DNA of 64,000 nt from Cercis canadensis (Eukaryota > Streptophyta > Magnoliopsida > Fabales > Fabaceae), in NCBI GenBank assembly GCA_003255065.1, contig QAOA01004360.1:1-64000 (forward strand), given 5' to 3'. Numbering within the stretch: the stretch's first letter is position 1; each line of letters opens with the position of its first letter. Positions 1 to 11,189 of this stretch are shown here, one piece after another. The position numbers were made by a program, and so were the translations under genes. The notes beneath the pieces are model-generated. The model saw only the letters and a program-made list of their open reading frames with translations, was not told the origin of the DNA and searched no databases.

Positions 1-690
1 AGAGAGAAAGAAGAGAGGGTAGAGTGAAAGAGTTTCAAACAAAGATAGAGACGGAGCTAGAGCAAGAGGAATAGAAACAGAGACTTAAGTAGGGAGAAAG
101 GGAGCAGATTCAAAAAGAAGAATTCAAATTTAAGATTTAGTTTCTGGGTAATCCTTTATCTCCTTAGGTATGAATATGTACTAAGTAAAGGCAAAACAAA
201 AAATGATAGTTTTTCTTGCCTGTTGCTTTCCCTCAGGAGTCCGAATTTGATCTCCCATTGTTGTGAGTGGTATTTGAGGAAAAACTTGGGTGCTTGGGTA
301 CATAGATTCGCCACTGTTTAGGAGGTGGAATCTTTTTTTTTTGCTAAATATGTAGGGTGGATATATATTTATTATTAATTGCTTATAGTTTTATAGTATA
401 ATGAATTAATTGATGAGTGCATTTGATCAATTGATTTTATTTGTTATCATTTCTATTTTGCAACTAATTGTGGTATGTTTATTTTTAGGAGGTTTTTTAT
501 ATGCTAGGTATGTGATATGTCCTTGACATTATAATATGATAATCATTGATGTGAAAACATTTAATCTTAGTCGTTTATTATTAACAGTCAAAATTAATTG
601 TTTTTTACATCAACGGTTCGCAAACTACCACATCAAGAAAATATCATATACCTTCTTAGTATGGCAGAATCCCCCTTATTTTTATATACT
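1..690. other. Left-edge stretch without a recognised gene
   Basis: The first ~130 bases are purine-rich (GA-rich); the rest is AT-rich with no convincing open frame or repeat end. It may include the continuing intron of the minus-strand translocator gene that begins at 2179. I looked on the minus strand for the next conserved exon of that family (the block around SFTHT) and did not find it. Confidence 0.4.
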
Positions 691-710
691 ATTTTTATAA
701 GACGAAGTAA

Positions 711-2179
711 TACATTGGAGATTACATGACCAAGGGCATGACAAAACGCAACTGGAGTCAATAGTGACAAAAGCCCCTTATCAATTGGCTGGTTAGAGGA
801 AGAACTATATTATTGAAATTCATAATATGCCGAGAGGAGTAAAAGATAACAATAAATAGGAATTGCAACTTACAGCATGTTTTGGTACTTCTACAGCCCA
901 GCCAACAAGGCAATATCCCACTCCCAAAAGAAGATGTACAACAGAAAAAAAGCTGCAAAGGATTTGAAGGAATTGTAATATGTGGCAATGAATGGAATTC
1001 TTTAAAAGCTAAAAGAAGAAAGAGTTTCTAAGAAAAACAGAAAGTAAAGTTGACCAGGCTCAATTATAGAAAAGAAGGTATCTTGGGTGGAAAACATACT
1101 ATGGATATGGGAAATACTTATAAACTTTCTTGTTGAATTTGTTGAAAATCACATTTAAGAAGTACCTGCATGAAAAACAAAACACTGTCAGCAAATAACT
1201 AGTATTAATCCAGCTCAGATAACAGAAAAGCATGATCTTTCTTGAGTGTTTTTTCTCCTATAAGCACAATGCCTGTTATTAGTATTAACAACAGTTCCAT
1301 GAAATTTCAAACTGTTCTCAGACAAGCATATCTTCCCTATGCCATAAAGATTTTTTAGTACACTTATAACAAAAAATAAGAAAGAGGAATTCTTACCACA
1401 TGACGTAAAAGAAACCAGAAACTAATGCAGGAAATCTCTCACCAAAACTCTTTGAGGGCCTGACAGACCTGTAATGGGCATCAAAGATAGATAAAAAAAA
1501 ATTAGCAAACAGGGAAAAGGAAAAAAAAATTATATCTATGATTTCTGGAAATAAAGTTAGAAAAAATATCAGAAACATAATCCAATTTCTGATAACCAAC
1601 ATCTCCACTCATCCCAAAGAGAAAAAAATAAATTAATTAAAAAGTCTTATCAGAAACAACTTTTCACAATTTGCCTTTTATTTGATAAAAGGGTAGTCTC
1701 ATCTTTAAGTTTCTACCCAATCACCCGTTTTCTCACCATGCAAGCAAGAAATAAAATAATTTTTTTTCTGGCCATTTTTTAATTGAGTTTGAAGTGTGGA
1801 AGCCTAACCCAACTGTGATTTCAATCTTATTATCATCATCAGCATCTGCTGCTACATCTCCAGCTGCTACAACTGGAAATTCAACCGAACTTCGGCGCCT
1901 CAATTGCTGAATCCAATTAAATATGCCCAATGCCTTGCCTGAGTGTGCAACCTGCAGTGGAACAAGATGCTTCCCTTTCTCCAGCAATGACGGGAACGCC
2001 AAGCTTGAGTCTTTAGCATCAAGTACCCAACTTTGAAGCAACCCATGATTGGTTTTCGTCGAAACTCTTTTGGGTAACAAATAAAGCGAAGAAATTCGAG
2101 GTCTCTGGACTGAATCGTGAATTGGGTTGCTAACAGAAACCATCGTCAATATCCAAAGGAAACAGCTTATGGGTTCCAC
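711..2179 (-). CDS. TPT: Plastid triose-phosphate/phosphate translocator, 5' part (five exons)
   Basis: Members exchange triose phosphate for inorganic phosphate across the chloroplast inner envelope. The gene is visible only by splicing on the minus strand: exon 1 2179-1737, exon 2 1468-1397, exon 3 1165-1100, exon 4 952-874, exon 5 788 to about 714/711. All introns are GT-AG, all junction phases agree and no stop interrupts the joined frame. Exon 1 carries a Ser/Arg-rich plastid transit-like leader and an acidic stretch. Exon 2 gives [14 protein letters not shown], exon 3 NVIFN...NKK...YFPYPY, exon 4 [18 protein letters not shown], exon 5 [15 protein letters not shown], all family landmarks in order. 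The FPYPY and HALGHV-SNV motifs favour TPT over the glucose-6-phosphate and PEP translocators. The next block (SFAAVAVSFTHT in the family) is not seen, so the gene either runs off the window through a long intron or is truncated. ATG 2143 is an alternative start. The exon 1 donor is the least certain junction. Confidence 0.85.
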
Positions 2180-2627
2180 TGAATTTTATACCAGAGGGGC
2201 TTCAAGTAGTAGCTAAGCTTTCTGTTATTAAAATAAGCGGCAGGAAACAATGCAAATTAAACAAGGGTTATCGTTGAAACCAAGGCGTTTGGATGGTATT
2301 AAGCGGACAAAACAGAGATATAGTTTCTTTTCATACCCTCCACTAAGGGCCCAATTTATCAGGCCAATTAGGCCCAACTACCTATAATTACCAAGTTACC
2401 TTTTTAGACCTCTATAAATATAACCTTTTAATAGATATGACCACTTTTTATATTACCCTCTATTGAAATCCCTTTAAATCAATCTCGACCCAACTTCACT
2501 TTTGGAGTGTGGGTATTTCCTTAGTTTATGTGTACTCACTTACATGTACTCAAGTACCCCAACCTTAGCATAAGCATCATCACATACATATTTCATAATT
2601 CAAAAAATTATTGATGTTTAGAGTTAG
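2180..2627 (-). promoter_or_regulatory. Upstream region of the TPT-like gene
   Basis: This interval precedes the translocator gene. A TATATTTATA stretch on the minus strand (about 2412-2423) lies ~230 bases upstream of the ATG and could be a TATA box, but AT-richness makes this weak. No open frame is seen. Confidence 0.25.
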
Positions 2628-3023
2628 TGACGTGGACCAAGTCGCAGGAGATTTCATGGATCGGGCATAGCATAATAAGGCCTAGAAGAAAAAAAATACC
2701 CTAATTGACCTATTTTAGTAATAAGGGCATAATTTTCAGTTCGGGTGGAGTTACACCATTACCTGCCGATTCGAAGCTCGTTCAGAGGCCCACGTTGAGG
2801 TTGTTTTCGGGCCCAAAATCCCTCAGAAATGTCTATTTTTGGCTGTTTTGTAGTTTGTTGATTTCTTTTGTAATGTTTTAGGGTTTCCTTTTAGTACTTA
2901 AGCTTTATGTTTCATTGTAGCCGTATTCAAAATATTATTCACTTTTTTTGAGAATTTACAGTTTGTGTTTGAGGTTCCTTTAACTGTATTTGAGGTTCTT
3001 TTCTTTACCTTCTCGTTGCGTCA
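2628..3023 (+). mobile_element. Solo LTR of a Ty3/gypsy family (copy 1)
   Basis: The 396-bp unit begins TGACGTGGACC and ends TTGCGTCA. It is flanked by a perfect 5-bp duplication GTTAG (2623-2627 and 3024-3028). The sequence is closely related to 13245-13641 and to the 5' LTR at 15671-16041, where a primer-binding site and gypsy coding sequence follow, so the family assignment is internal to this window. A solo LTR forms by recombination between the two LTRs of a full element. Confidence 0.93.
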
Positions 3024-3028
3024 GTTAG

Positions 3029-3460
3029 AAAGGAAGATCTTTTGAGAGGATGCACCAACCCAAAATAGTATTTATAAAAAAGGTAACAAAAAAGAAGGTA
3101 AAAGAGTGAGACTTTGAGAAAGTGTGAGAAAAATAAATCCTCTGAAAGTGGTTCCTCGAACCCACAAATGTCATGAACGAAACTGAGGTTGAGAAATTAT
3201 GGATCCGATCAGTAGGAGCTTTAATGGCATAACAGAGAAAAGTGGGGAGAATGAGTGTTAGAAAGCATTATAACGGTAGATGGATGTTTTTTATTCCTTT
3301 GTCATTTAGCTTAGTTTCCCTCTAGAAAGGCATTACCATATCTCTATCGTGTAGATAAAGATTTTACATGAAATTTGTTACTAGATAAACTACTGGTAAC
3401 ATTTTTTTTTTTAAGTTATTGTTTAGTTTTTTAAGTTTGCAAATAAACCATTTGGTTTTT
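3029..3460. other. Host DNA between two insertions
   Basis: AT-rich sequence without a recognisable gene. It is the left flank of the copia insertion and continues at 12334. Confidence 0.5.
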
Positions 3461-3776
3461 TGTAAATGATGTCTTGAATCCTAGTCTGTTTAGAACTCTA
3501 GTTAGTCTAGTCTGCCTTATAGAGGAATCCTAGTTTATTTGGAATTCTAGTATTCTAGGGATTTTATCTGTAAAACAAAGGATATAAATTCACCATTTGT
3601 TTCTAGGGTTTCAACATAGATAGAAAGAGTGAAAAGGAGCCCGAGTGTTGTATTCTTGATTCCATAGTGAAATTTGATCTTCCGTTGCCTGTGGACGTAG
3701 CCCTAATTGGGTGAACCACATAAATCTGTGTGTGCATCTGTTTGTTTGTTTACTTTCATGCTCGATTTCCGTATCA
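3461..3776 (+). repeat. Copia 5' LTR
   Basis: Begins TGTAAATGATGTC and ends TTTCCGTATCA. It is similar throughout to 12001-12333 and is followed at once by the primer-binding site. Confidence 0.93.
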
Positions 3777-3831
3777 AGTGGTGTCACAGCTTCTAGTTTG
3801 TCTTGTCTGTTTTTCTATTTGATCGAGCAAG

Positions 3832-4640
3832 ATGTCGGACAATCCGAAGATTGAGAAATTCATTGGGAAAAATAGTTTTAGTCTATGGCACATCAAGATG
3901 TGTGCTTGTTGAAACAGCAGGGAATCTAGACACCTATATCCAAACTACGACCTGGAGGGATGACTGACATTGAGTTTGTTGACTTAGAAGAGAAAACTCA
4001 ATCGACTATCTTACTCTGCATAGCAGACAAAGTCATATATGAAGTCGCTTATGAAGAAACTGCGGCTGGTCTATGGCTAAAGTTAGAGAGTCTGTACATG
4101 ACGAAGTCTCTAACTAACAAGCTGCTGTTGAAAAAGTGTTTGTTTGCTCTCCGTATGAAGGAAGGTATACCTCTAAAAGATCATCTAGATGAACTGAACT
4201 CCATTCTAATGGATATGAGAAACATTGATGGGAAAATAGATGATCAGGATGCTACCCTAATTCTATTAGTCTTTTTACTGGTGTCATATGAGAATTTTGT
4301 CAGTTCTTACTATATTGGTAAAGATTGCATCACTCTAGAAGAAGTAAGATCTAGCCTTCATATGTGAGAAATCCGGCAACAGGCATCTGGTAATGTTGAT
4401 GACAATCCTACAGTTAGGTTGGTGACCACAGGTTCTGATAAGGGCAAGTGGAAGAAGAAGGGAAAAGGTCAGAACAAGTCCAAGATGGAACTAAAGGTGG
4501 ATTCAAAGGACATTTGTAGATATTGCAAGGATCCGGGACATTGGAAATATGAATGTCTGAAGAAGAAGAATAATAATAGGAGAAATTCAGTTGCTGTTGT
4601 AGCCAGAGGAGAATCCTCTTCAGAATCAGACTTGGTTCTT
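3832..4640 (+). pseudogene. Copia gag, broken
   Basis: The start MSDNPKIEKFIG lies 56 bases after the LTR. A one-base loss near 3908 shifts the frame, which is open again from 3960 to 4364 (UBN2/gag_2-type region). A stop after ...SSLHM (CGA to TGA) is followed by a Lys-rich stretch and a CCHC zinc knuckle, CRYCKDPGHWKYEC (about 4515-4556), which binds RNA in the capsid precursor. Not functional. Confidence 0.88.
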
Positions 4641-5637
4641 GCAATTGTTGATCATCAACACCCGTCAAATCAACGGGTGCTAGACTTTGTCTACTCGTAT
4701 CATATGTGCCCTTTTAGGGACTAGTTTTCAACATATGAGAAGAGAGATGGAGGAAACATTTTAATAGGCAATGATGCGCTCTGCAAAATGGTCGGTATTG
4801 GTACTGTTCAGATCAGGATGCATGATGGGATGGTGAGAACTCTTCCTGACGTTCGACATATTTCAGAACTAAGGAACAATCTGATATCTCTGGGCGTCAT
4901 GGACACCAAAGGCTTCCTATGCAGAATTGAAGGTGGAGAGATGTTGATTAGTAAGGGTGTCATAGTCATCATGAAATGAGTTGAGCAAGGTAACCTCTAT
5001 ACCTTGCAAGGCAGTGACAAGTTCAGTATCTTTAGTTTAGGTTTTGAAAAATCTGGGTCTGATCAGACCAAGATCTGGCACATGCGTCTTGGGCACATGA
5101 GTGAAAGAGGAATGTCAATTCTGAGCAAACAAGACTTTCTTGGAGGATGCAAGGCAGAACAACTCCAGTTTTGTGAGCACTGTGTTTTTAGGAAACAGCA
5201 CAGAAGTAAATTCCCAAAAGCAGTTCATAGTACGAAAGCCACTATGGACTACATTCACTCAGATTGTTGGGCCCATCTCTTGGAGGTGCTAGGTATTTTG
5301 TGTCCTGTATTGATGACTACTCAATGATGACCTGGGTATTCATGTTGAAGCAAAAAAGTGAAGCCTTCAAAGTCTTCAAGCAGTGGAAGATTCTTGTTGA
5401 GAATCAAATAGGAAAGAAGATCAAACATCTTCGAATTGATAATGGCTTGAAGTTCTATTCTAATGAGTTCAGTGAGTTCTATAAGTCTGAAGGCATCACT
5501 AGACACCATACTGTTAGAGATACCCCATAACAGAATGGTGTTGCAGAGAGAATAAATAGGACACTATTGGAGAGAGCTCGTTGCATGCTCTCTAATGTTG
5601 GTCTGAGTCTGAGTTTTTAGGCTGAGGCTATTAACAC
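4641..5637 (+). pseudogene. Copia protease and integrase N-terminal half, broken
   Basis: The protease start YSYHMCP is present, but the catalytic Asp-Ser-Gly is replaced by Asp-Phe-Val, so the active site is lost. The integrase zinc domain follows (HMRLGH and CEHC), then the catalytic core with Asp in SDCW and RIDNG and Glu in VAERINRT. The core is broken by a frame change near 5270 and by stops at 5528-5530 (Gln to stop) and 5618-5620 (Trp to stop). The reading ends at the hAT insertion; after it the frame continues at 9997 (ACYLVSW). Confidence 0.9.
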
Positions 5638-8600
5638 TAGAGGTGTAATCGGTCCGGTTTTCACTCCAAACCAAGAGTGGACCGGCTAGAGAACCTCGGT
5701 TCGGTTCGGTCCGATTTTTCAAAATTTTGAGAGAAAAACCGAACCAGACTGAACCGATCTAATTTGGTTTGGTTCAGTTGGTTTGTCGGTTTTGGCCAAA
5801 AAACCTGCAGAAGTCAGTTTTTCAAATTTTAACAAGAAAGAGCCAGAAAACCTGCACATATAACCAATTCAACCCAAAAAAAAAAATGCAAATAAAGCAT
5901 CATAATGCACAAAAAATCAGTAAATCAATAATTAAATATCAAATGTAACAATTTATTCCAAATTTCAATGTTGATTAAACTTCTAAATTACAGCAAATAA
6001 ATCAGCAAATTACATATCATCCAAAATTTGGGTTTGGACTTTAGTAAAAGAAGAAAAGAAATGATTTCTACTTGCAATTTGTTTCTTCATTCTTCAAATG
6101 AAGCATCTATCTTCCCTGGTCTTTAGCTTCCTTTGACCTTCAAAAGGGGACAACAACCATACAATTGCCTCCAACCTCACCAAAACAGATTCCTCTTAAG
6201 ATTGAAAAAAAAAAATAAAAAAATTGAAACTTTGTTTATCTCACTCTTAAACCCATCTCATTTCTTACAACATGCACCCCACGTTCTATGAACCCAACTC
6301 AAAAAAGGGAAAAACTAACATAAACCTTGAATTCTGGTTACACGTATGAACAAATATGACCTTCTCTTGAGCTCTTCCATCATGCAAAGCTTTTAAAACA
6401 TCAACCTTGACTTATGCTAACAGGAAAGGAAGTCTCGTAGCAGTAATATGGATAGAAATATTTTAACTACCATACCAATGAAAATAAATAATCAAGATAG
6501 CAAGCTCAAATTGTTGCTTTGAACTAAAACATAGATGAGCAAGAAAACACCAATTTATGTTCTATCCTCCAATTATGAGACAGCAGTATATGTGCTCATT
6601 TATATTTAAGTTTCTGATGTTTACTTTTATGAACTTGTATTCAATCGAAACATAGCTATAATCACTTTAGGCAAGTATACCTATCGTTTTGTAGAATAGC
6701 TTGATTGAGTACGGATGTCGATCCCACGAGAAACTATAGCTATTAATAATAATCCTTTTTCTATTATCTAATCTCAGAAATTCAGTTTGATAAATGACTA
6801 ACTAATCTAAAATAATATAAACAAGATAATAAAACAATAACAAAGAATTTGATAGATTTATCAATCGAAGGATAGGTCTAAATGAGAATCCCCCTAGGGC
6901 AAGCATTGCACTATCATCTTTAACTCAGTGGGCACCAATACTTTACTTAGACTGATGGGAACCCCTAAATTATGTCTTAATCTTTCTCAAGCAATAAGAC
7001 ATCTATTCCTAGGTTGATTGACTGAAATCTCTTCCTAATCAAAACCCCTAAGAAAGCATTAGTTTGTGTTTTATGGATTCCCTTAGTACATTGACTCAAA
7101 TCAGAGGACTTATGTGAATCCTATCTCTAGTGATCCCAAGCAAATCCCATTGTCTACAAGCGATCTTATCCAATCTGCAATCTCTCAATCTATAAACTGG
7201 AATCTGGTGCTAAATCAATGGCTAGCAACATCAACTTAACACAAATAATAATCATAGACAATTCCAAGAATTAAAGATGTATTCCCATTGAATCAAAAGA
7301 ATCAGAATACAAATATATTTCTAGGGTTCATCCTATCTAAATCTTTACAAGTAAGTTATGATAAAATCTAATCAAAATAATACAGAGAAGACAAGATGGA
7401 ATCAGATGAAAACTCATTCTCATGAAGTTCTTGCAATGGGTTGATCTTCCATCTTGCTCTTCTCCCAGCCTCTAGGGTTGGACTCCCGCCTCTGGCTCTG
7501 AATTGTGTCTTTGAATGTCCAAAAGACGGGGCTCCCCTTTCCTCTGTGTCTTAGATGCCCATATATACAGCTCTAAAAGTAGGATTTCACCTTGCAGAAC
7601 ACGGCCTAGACACAGTCGTGTTAACTTAAGATGGCTGGGCATGTTGCTTGAAATACTTCTCTGGATCTCAGACACGGCTCGAAACATGGCCGTGTCTCTA
7701 CAACAGGGGGCGTGTTCCTCCTCTGGGTTGTCTATGGACTGAGGACACGGCATCAACACGGGCGTGTTCTTCACTGACCCTGGCCATGTTCCTCAGGAAA
7801 CTGGAGAAGAGCTCTCTGGATGCTAGACACAGGCGTGGACACAGCCATGTCACGGTCGTGTTCCCTGTCTGGACTTTGACTTCTTCTAATTTCTCTGCTC
7901 TTTTGCTCCAGAAATCCTTAAAACTCTTCCTTTTACTCAATCAACCCAAGAAACACCTGAAAACACTAATAGATAAGTTAAGTGCCATGTTTAATGCGAA
8001 TTTGCTCAAATCCAAGTAGGAATCCATTGATAAAACATGGAACTTAAAGGTCTAATAAGCACATATCAGTTTCATTCAGAATCCAGAGAATGAGATTAAT
8101 CATCTCAAAAGGGGAAGAATAATCTCTAGAGTTAAAAAACAAACTCTAAGCACCACATGGCTTACAAGACCACAAGTTGGTGCCTAATAAAACACTAAGA
8201 ATGAGATTTTTTTTTTCTAACTAGAACTCGAATGAGATATATACATCAATTGCTAACCAATAGTCAAACTTAAGCATATCAATGCATCCCAGGGAAAAAA
8301 AACTTGTAAGATTAGAGATCATGGAAAAACAAAATAGAACAGAATTATATATGCAAACCTTCAGAAAGTGTAGCAATAATTATAACTAAATAGATTAAGT
8401 AACATTTAGAATAGAATTGCAGAAATATAGAATGGATTCACAAGAAAAGCTCTCTTAATGGTAGACCAAAGAAGTAAACTTATTAATTGCAATAAACTTA
8501 TTATAATATATCCTTGTTCTCATTCTGTTATTCATCTTTTTCTGTAACACATCTATGTATCAACCTTGCAGTCAGCTCACAGATTTTCTTTTCTATATAA

Positions 8601-9988
8601 CATACTTACCAATAATTGCCATTCAACATTCAACATCTACAAACTTAAATACTTATTAGAACCCCCTAAAAGAGACATGGACCATAACACTGGTAGCTCA
8701 TAATGAAAGTCATGAGCCTTTGTTAACAGATCCGAGCCGCTGTTTACAAATAACCACAATTAATCTTGACCATTCAAAGTCACAAGCTAGTCTTCTAACT
8801 ACTTTATAAGATTAGCAAACACAATAAAATAAAAGCAAAAGACTAAATAAATGAGACATTTCAAAGTAGTACAAACAAAATTTGCAATATGGTAACAGAA
8901 ACAGTGCTGGCTCCTGCACCACGCTCTCGTTATAAGTATGAAGGTGAGAATATTTGTATCAGACTTGTCTTTAATTGTATGAAAACCAGTGTTATAATTC
9001 AAACTTTGTCTCCCCACAACATATACTTTTTGACTCAAATCAGAGTGAGCAGGATTATGAGCTACAAGTCCTAGCTTTTAGGATACTTATAAACAGAGAG
9101 TATCCACAAAGAGGAGATCCCCAAAATAAATCAAATGCTAGACAAGATAACAAGATTTTTTTTGGCTGAAAATAACAAGAAAATAAAAATCCAAAAAACT
9201 AAAACATACAATAATTTCAGTAACAATGTTAAAGAATAAAAAAAAATAGAGTTGGCAGATAGATAAGCCGGATAAATGTAGCCACAGGTAAATCGATACA
9301 ATATGCATCATGTATATGTAGCCTGATAAATGAAATCCTTCAGAAAACAACCAGGAGGGGCGTGAACCATGTCAAGGAATTATACAAAAAGATAACCATC
9401 ACACTCGAGAAACATCTAATATATGCAGCAACCATCACACTCGAGAGAAACAAACTAGAACCAGAACTTGATATATATCGAATAATCGAACATATAAATA
9501 GAAAATCCTAACTAAACCTAACATATAAGCAGAGGATGTGAAGGTCACAGTACCTTATGAAGAAAAACTTGATAGCTTGATTCTTGGCCAAAAACGTGTC
9601 CACGATGGTAGCGACGGCAAGGCGGCGATGACGAGGTGAGGTCTTCAAGTCCGAGGATGGAGGATAGTCAGAGAATAGGGAGAGAAAGGAAAGAACTCGA
9701 GGAGAGAAAGGGAAGGATTTCTGATTTGTGTGAAGTGAGTGAAGTGTTGAAGAGTTAGGGTTAGGGTAAGGTGTAGAAGGCCCTTATGTTTAAAATGACG
9801 TCATTTCCCTTATACTCGATTCGGTCCAATTTATCACCAGCTTTTCTCCATAGAAATCAAAAACCAAACCGAATGCTTCAATTTTTCAGACATTGGGACC
9901 GAGAACCGAACCGAGCCCTCTTGGTCCGGTTCGGTTTTCCCCGATTCGGTCGGTTTTGCCGGTTTGACTGGTTTTCCTTACACCCTTA
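5638..9988. mobile_element. Non-autonomous hAT DNA transposon, split by a solo LTR
   Basis: The left end is TAGAGGTGTAATCGG; the right end in reverse complement is TAAGGGTGTAAGG. These are imperfect hAT-type terminal inverted repeats. The 8-bp flanks ATTAACAC (5630-5637) and GTTAACAC (9989-9996) match at 7 of 8 positions, as expected for a hAT TSD. Subterminal regions are rich in CGGTTCGGTT-type repeats (5650-5790 and 9810-9975), typical of hAT transposase-binding zones. I see no transposase frame, so it was mobilised in trans. Deleting it makes the copia integrase frame resume. Net length without the nested LTR is about 2.9 kb. Confidence 0.9.
6615..8068. mobile_element. Solo LTR inside the hAT element
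   Basis: The 1454-bp unit begins TGATGTTTACTTT and ends AAGCACATATCA, with a perfect TSD GTTTC at 6610-6614 and 8069-8073. It has the GTCGATCCCACGAGA block seen in LTRs of large plant gypsy elements and a cluster of CACGGCCGTGT-like palindromes at 7590-7875. The open frames across 7472-8019 are fortuitous. Family assignment is inference. Confidence 0.88.
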
Positions 9989-9989
9989 G

Positions 9990-11100
9990 TTAACACGGCT
10001 TGCTATCTTGTGAGTTGGTCTCCTGCTATTACCTTAAACTGTAAAACACTTATTCAGGTATGGTCTGAAAAACCTGTTGATTGCTCTGGTCTTAGAATAT
10101 TTGGTTGACCTTCTTATTATCATGTTCGTGAGGGTAAGTTGGAACCGAGAGCCAAGAAAGGGTTGTTTATGGGCTATGGAAATGGGGTGAAGGGATATAG
10201 AATCTGGTCTCCATTTGAAAAGAAAGTTATTATCTCTAGAAATGTTACCTTTGATGAAAACTGCATGCTTAACCCAAGATTGAAGTTTGATATTTTAGGA
10301 AAGCAGGATAGTGTCACCAAATAGGTGGAGTTTGAATTGACTCCAGACAGCAAACATGGTGACTTACATCAGGCTGATGAGGTTATTGATGAGTCTCATG
10401 ATGAATTTGGTGCTGAGCTGACATAGCCACATAATATTGTTGTTGACAGACCTCGTAGGCAGGTCAGGCCCCCTGATAGATATGGTTTTGAAGACATGGT
10501 GGCATATGTCCTATAAGTGGCAGAGGAGGTAGAGTCTCCAAACCTCTCTACCTATCGGGAAGCCATCATAGGGGTTAAGTCTGCTTAGTGGGTTGCTATA
10601 ATGGGTGAGGAGATGAAGTCTCTTCACAAGAATTAGACATGGGAGTTAGTTAAATTTTAGCAGGGGAGAAGTGTAGTAGGCTGCAAGTGGATTTTCAAGA
10701 AGAAGTTTGGTACCCCAAGGACTAAAGGAATCAAATACAAAGCTTGTCTAGTTACAAAAGGCTACAGTTAGAAAAAAGATATGGATTACAATGAGATCTT
10801 CTCACCAGAGGTAAGACACACTTCTATCCGAGTGCTACTAGCATTGGTAGCACATCAAGACTTAGAACTTGAGCAACTTGATGTAAAGACAACTTTTCTA
10901 CATGGAAAGCTTAAGAAGGAGATTTTGATGAGTCAACCAGATGGATTTATGGTTCAGGAAAAAGAGGACCACGTCTGTAGACTTCAGAGGTCTTTGTATG
11001 GGCTGTAGCAATCTCCTAGACAGTGGTACAAGAGATTTAACAGCTTCATGATTGATCACGGGTACAACAGGAGTCTTTATGACTATTGCGTAGGGATCGC
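9990..11100 (+). pseudogene. Copia integrase C-terminus and reverse transcriptase N-terminus, broken
   Basis: After the hAT element the integrase C-terminal region continues (RAKKGLFMGYGNGVKGYRIW at ~10147). The linker and reverse transcriptase follow: SVVGCKWIFKKKF (~10671), EIFSPEV (~10793), LEQLDVKTTFLHGKL (~10870) and CRLQRSLYGL (~10976). Gln-to-stop changes sit at 10514-10516, 10586-10588, 10634-10636 and 10769-10771. The sequence jumps after YDYCV (~11091), so the catalytic YVDD block is missing. Confidence 0.9.
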
Positions 11101-11189
11101 ACTCAGAGAAAGCTCTTCTTATCTTAGAAGGGCAACATTCAGAAGGTTTTATCCCATTTTGGGTTGTCCACAGTGAAACCTCTAAGTAC

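Noticed and set aside
590..660. Possible decayed next exon of the translocator gene on the minus strand
   Set aside because: A faint resemblance to the codons of the SFAAVAVSF block exists, but it needs frame changes and lacks a good acceptor site.
7472..8019. Overlapping open frames of 75-123 codons on both strands
   Set aside because: They lie inside a solo LTR with exact TG...CA ends and TSD; the GC-richer composition there produces chance frames and no family is recognised.
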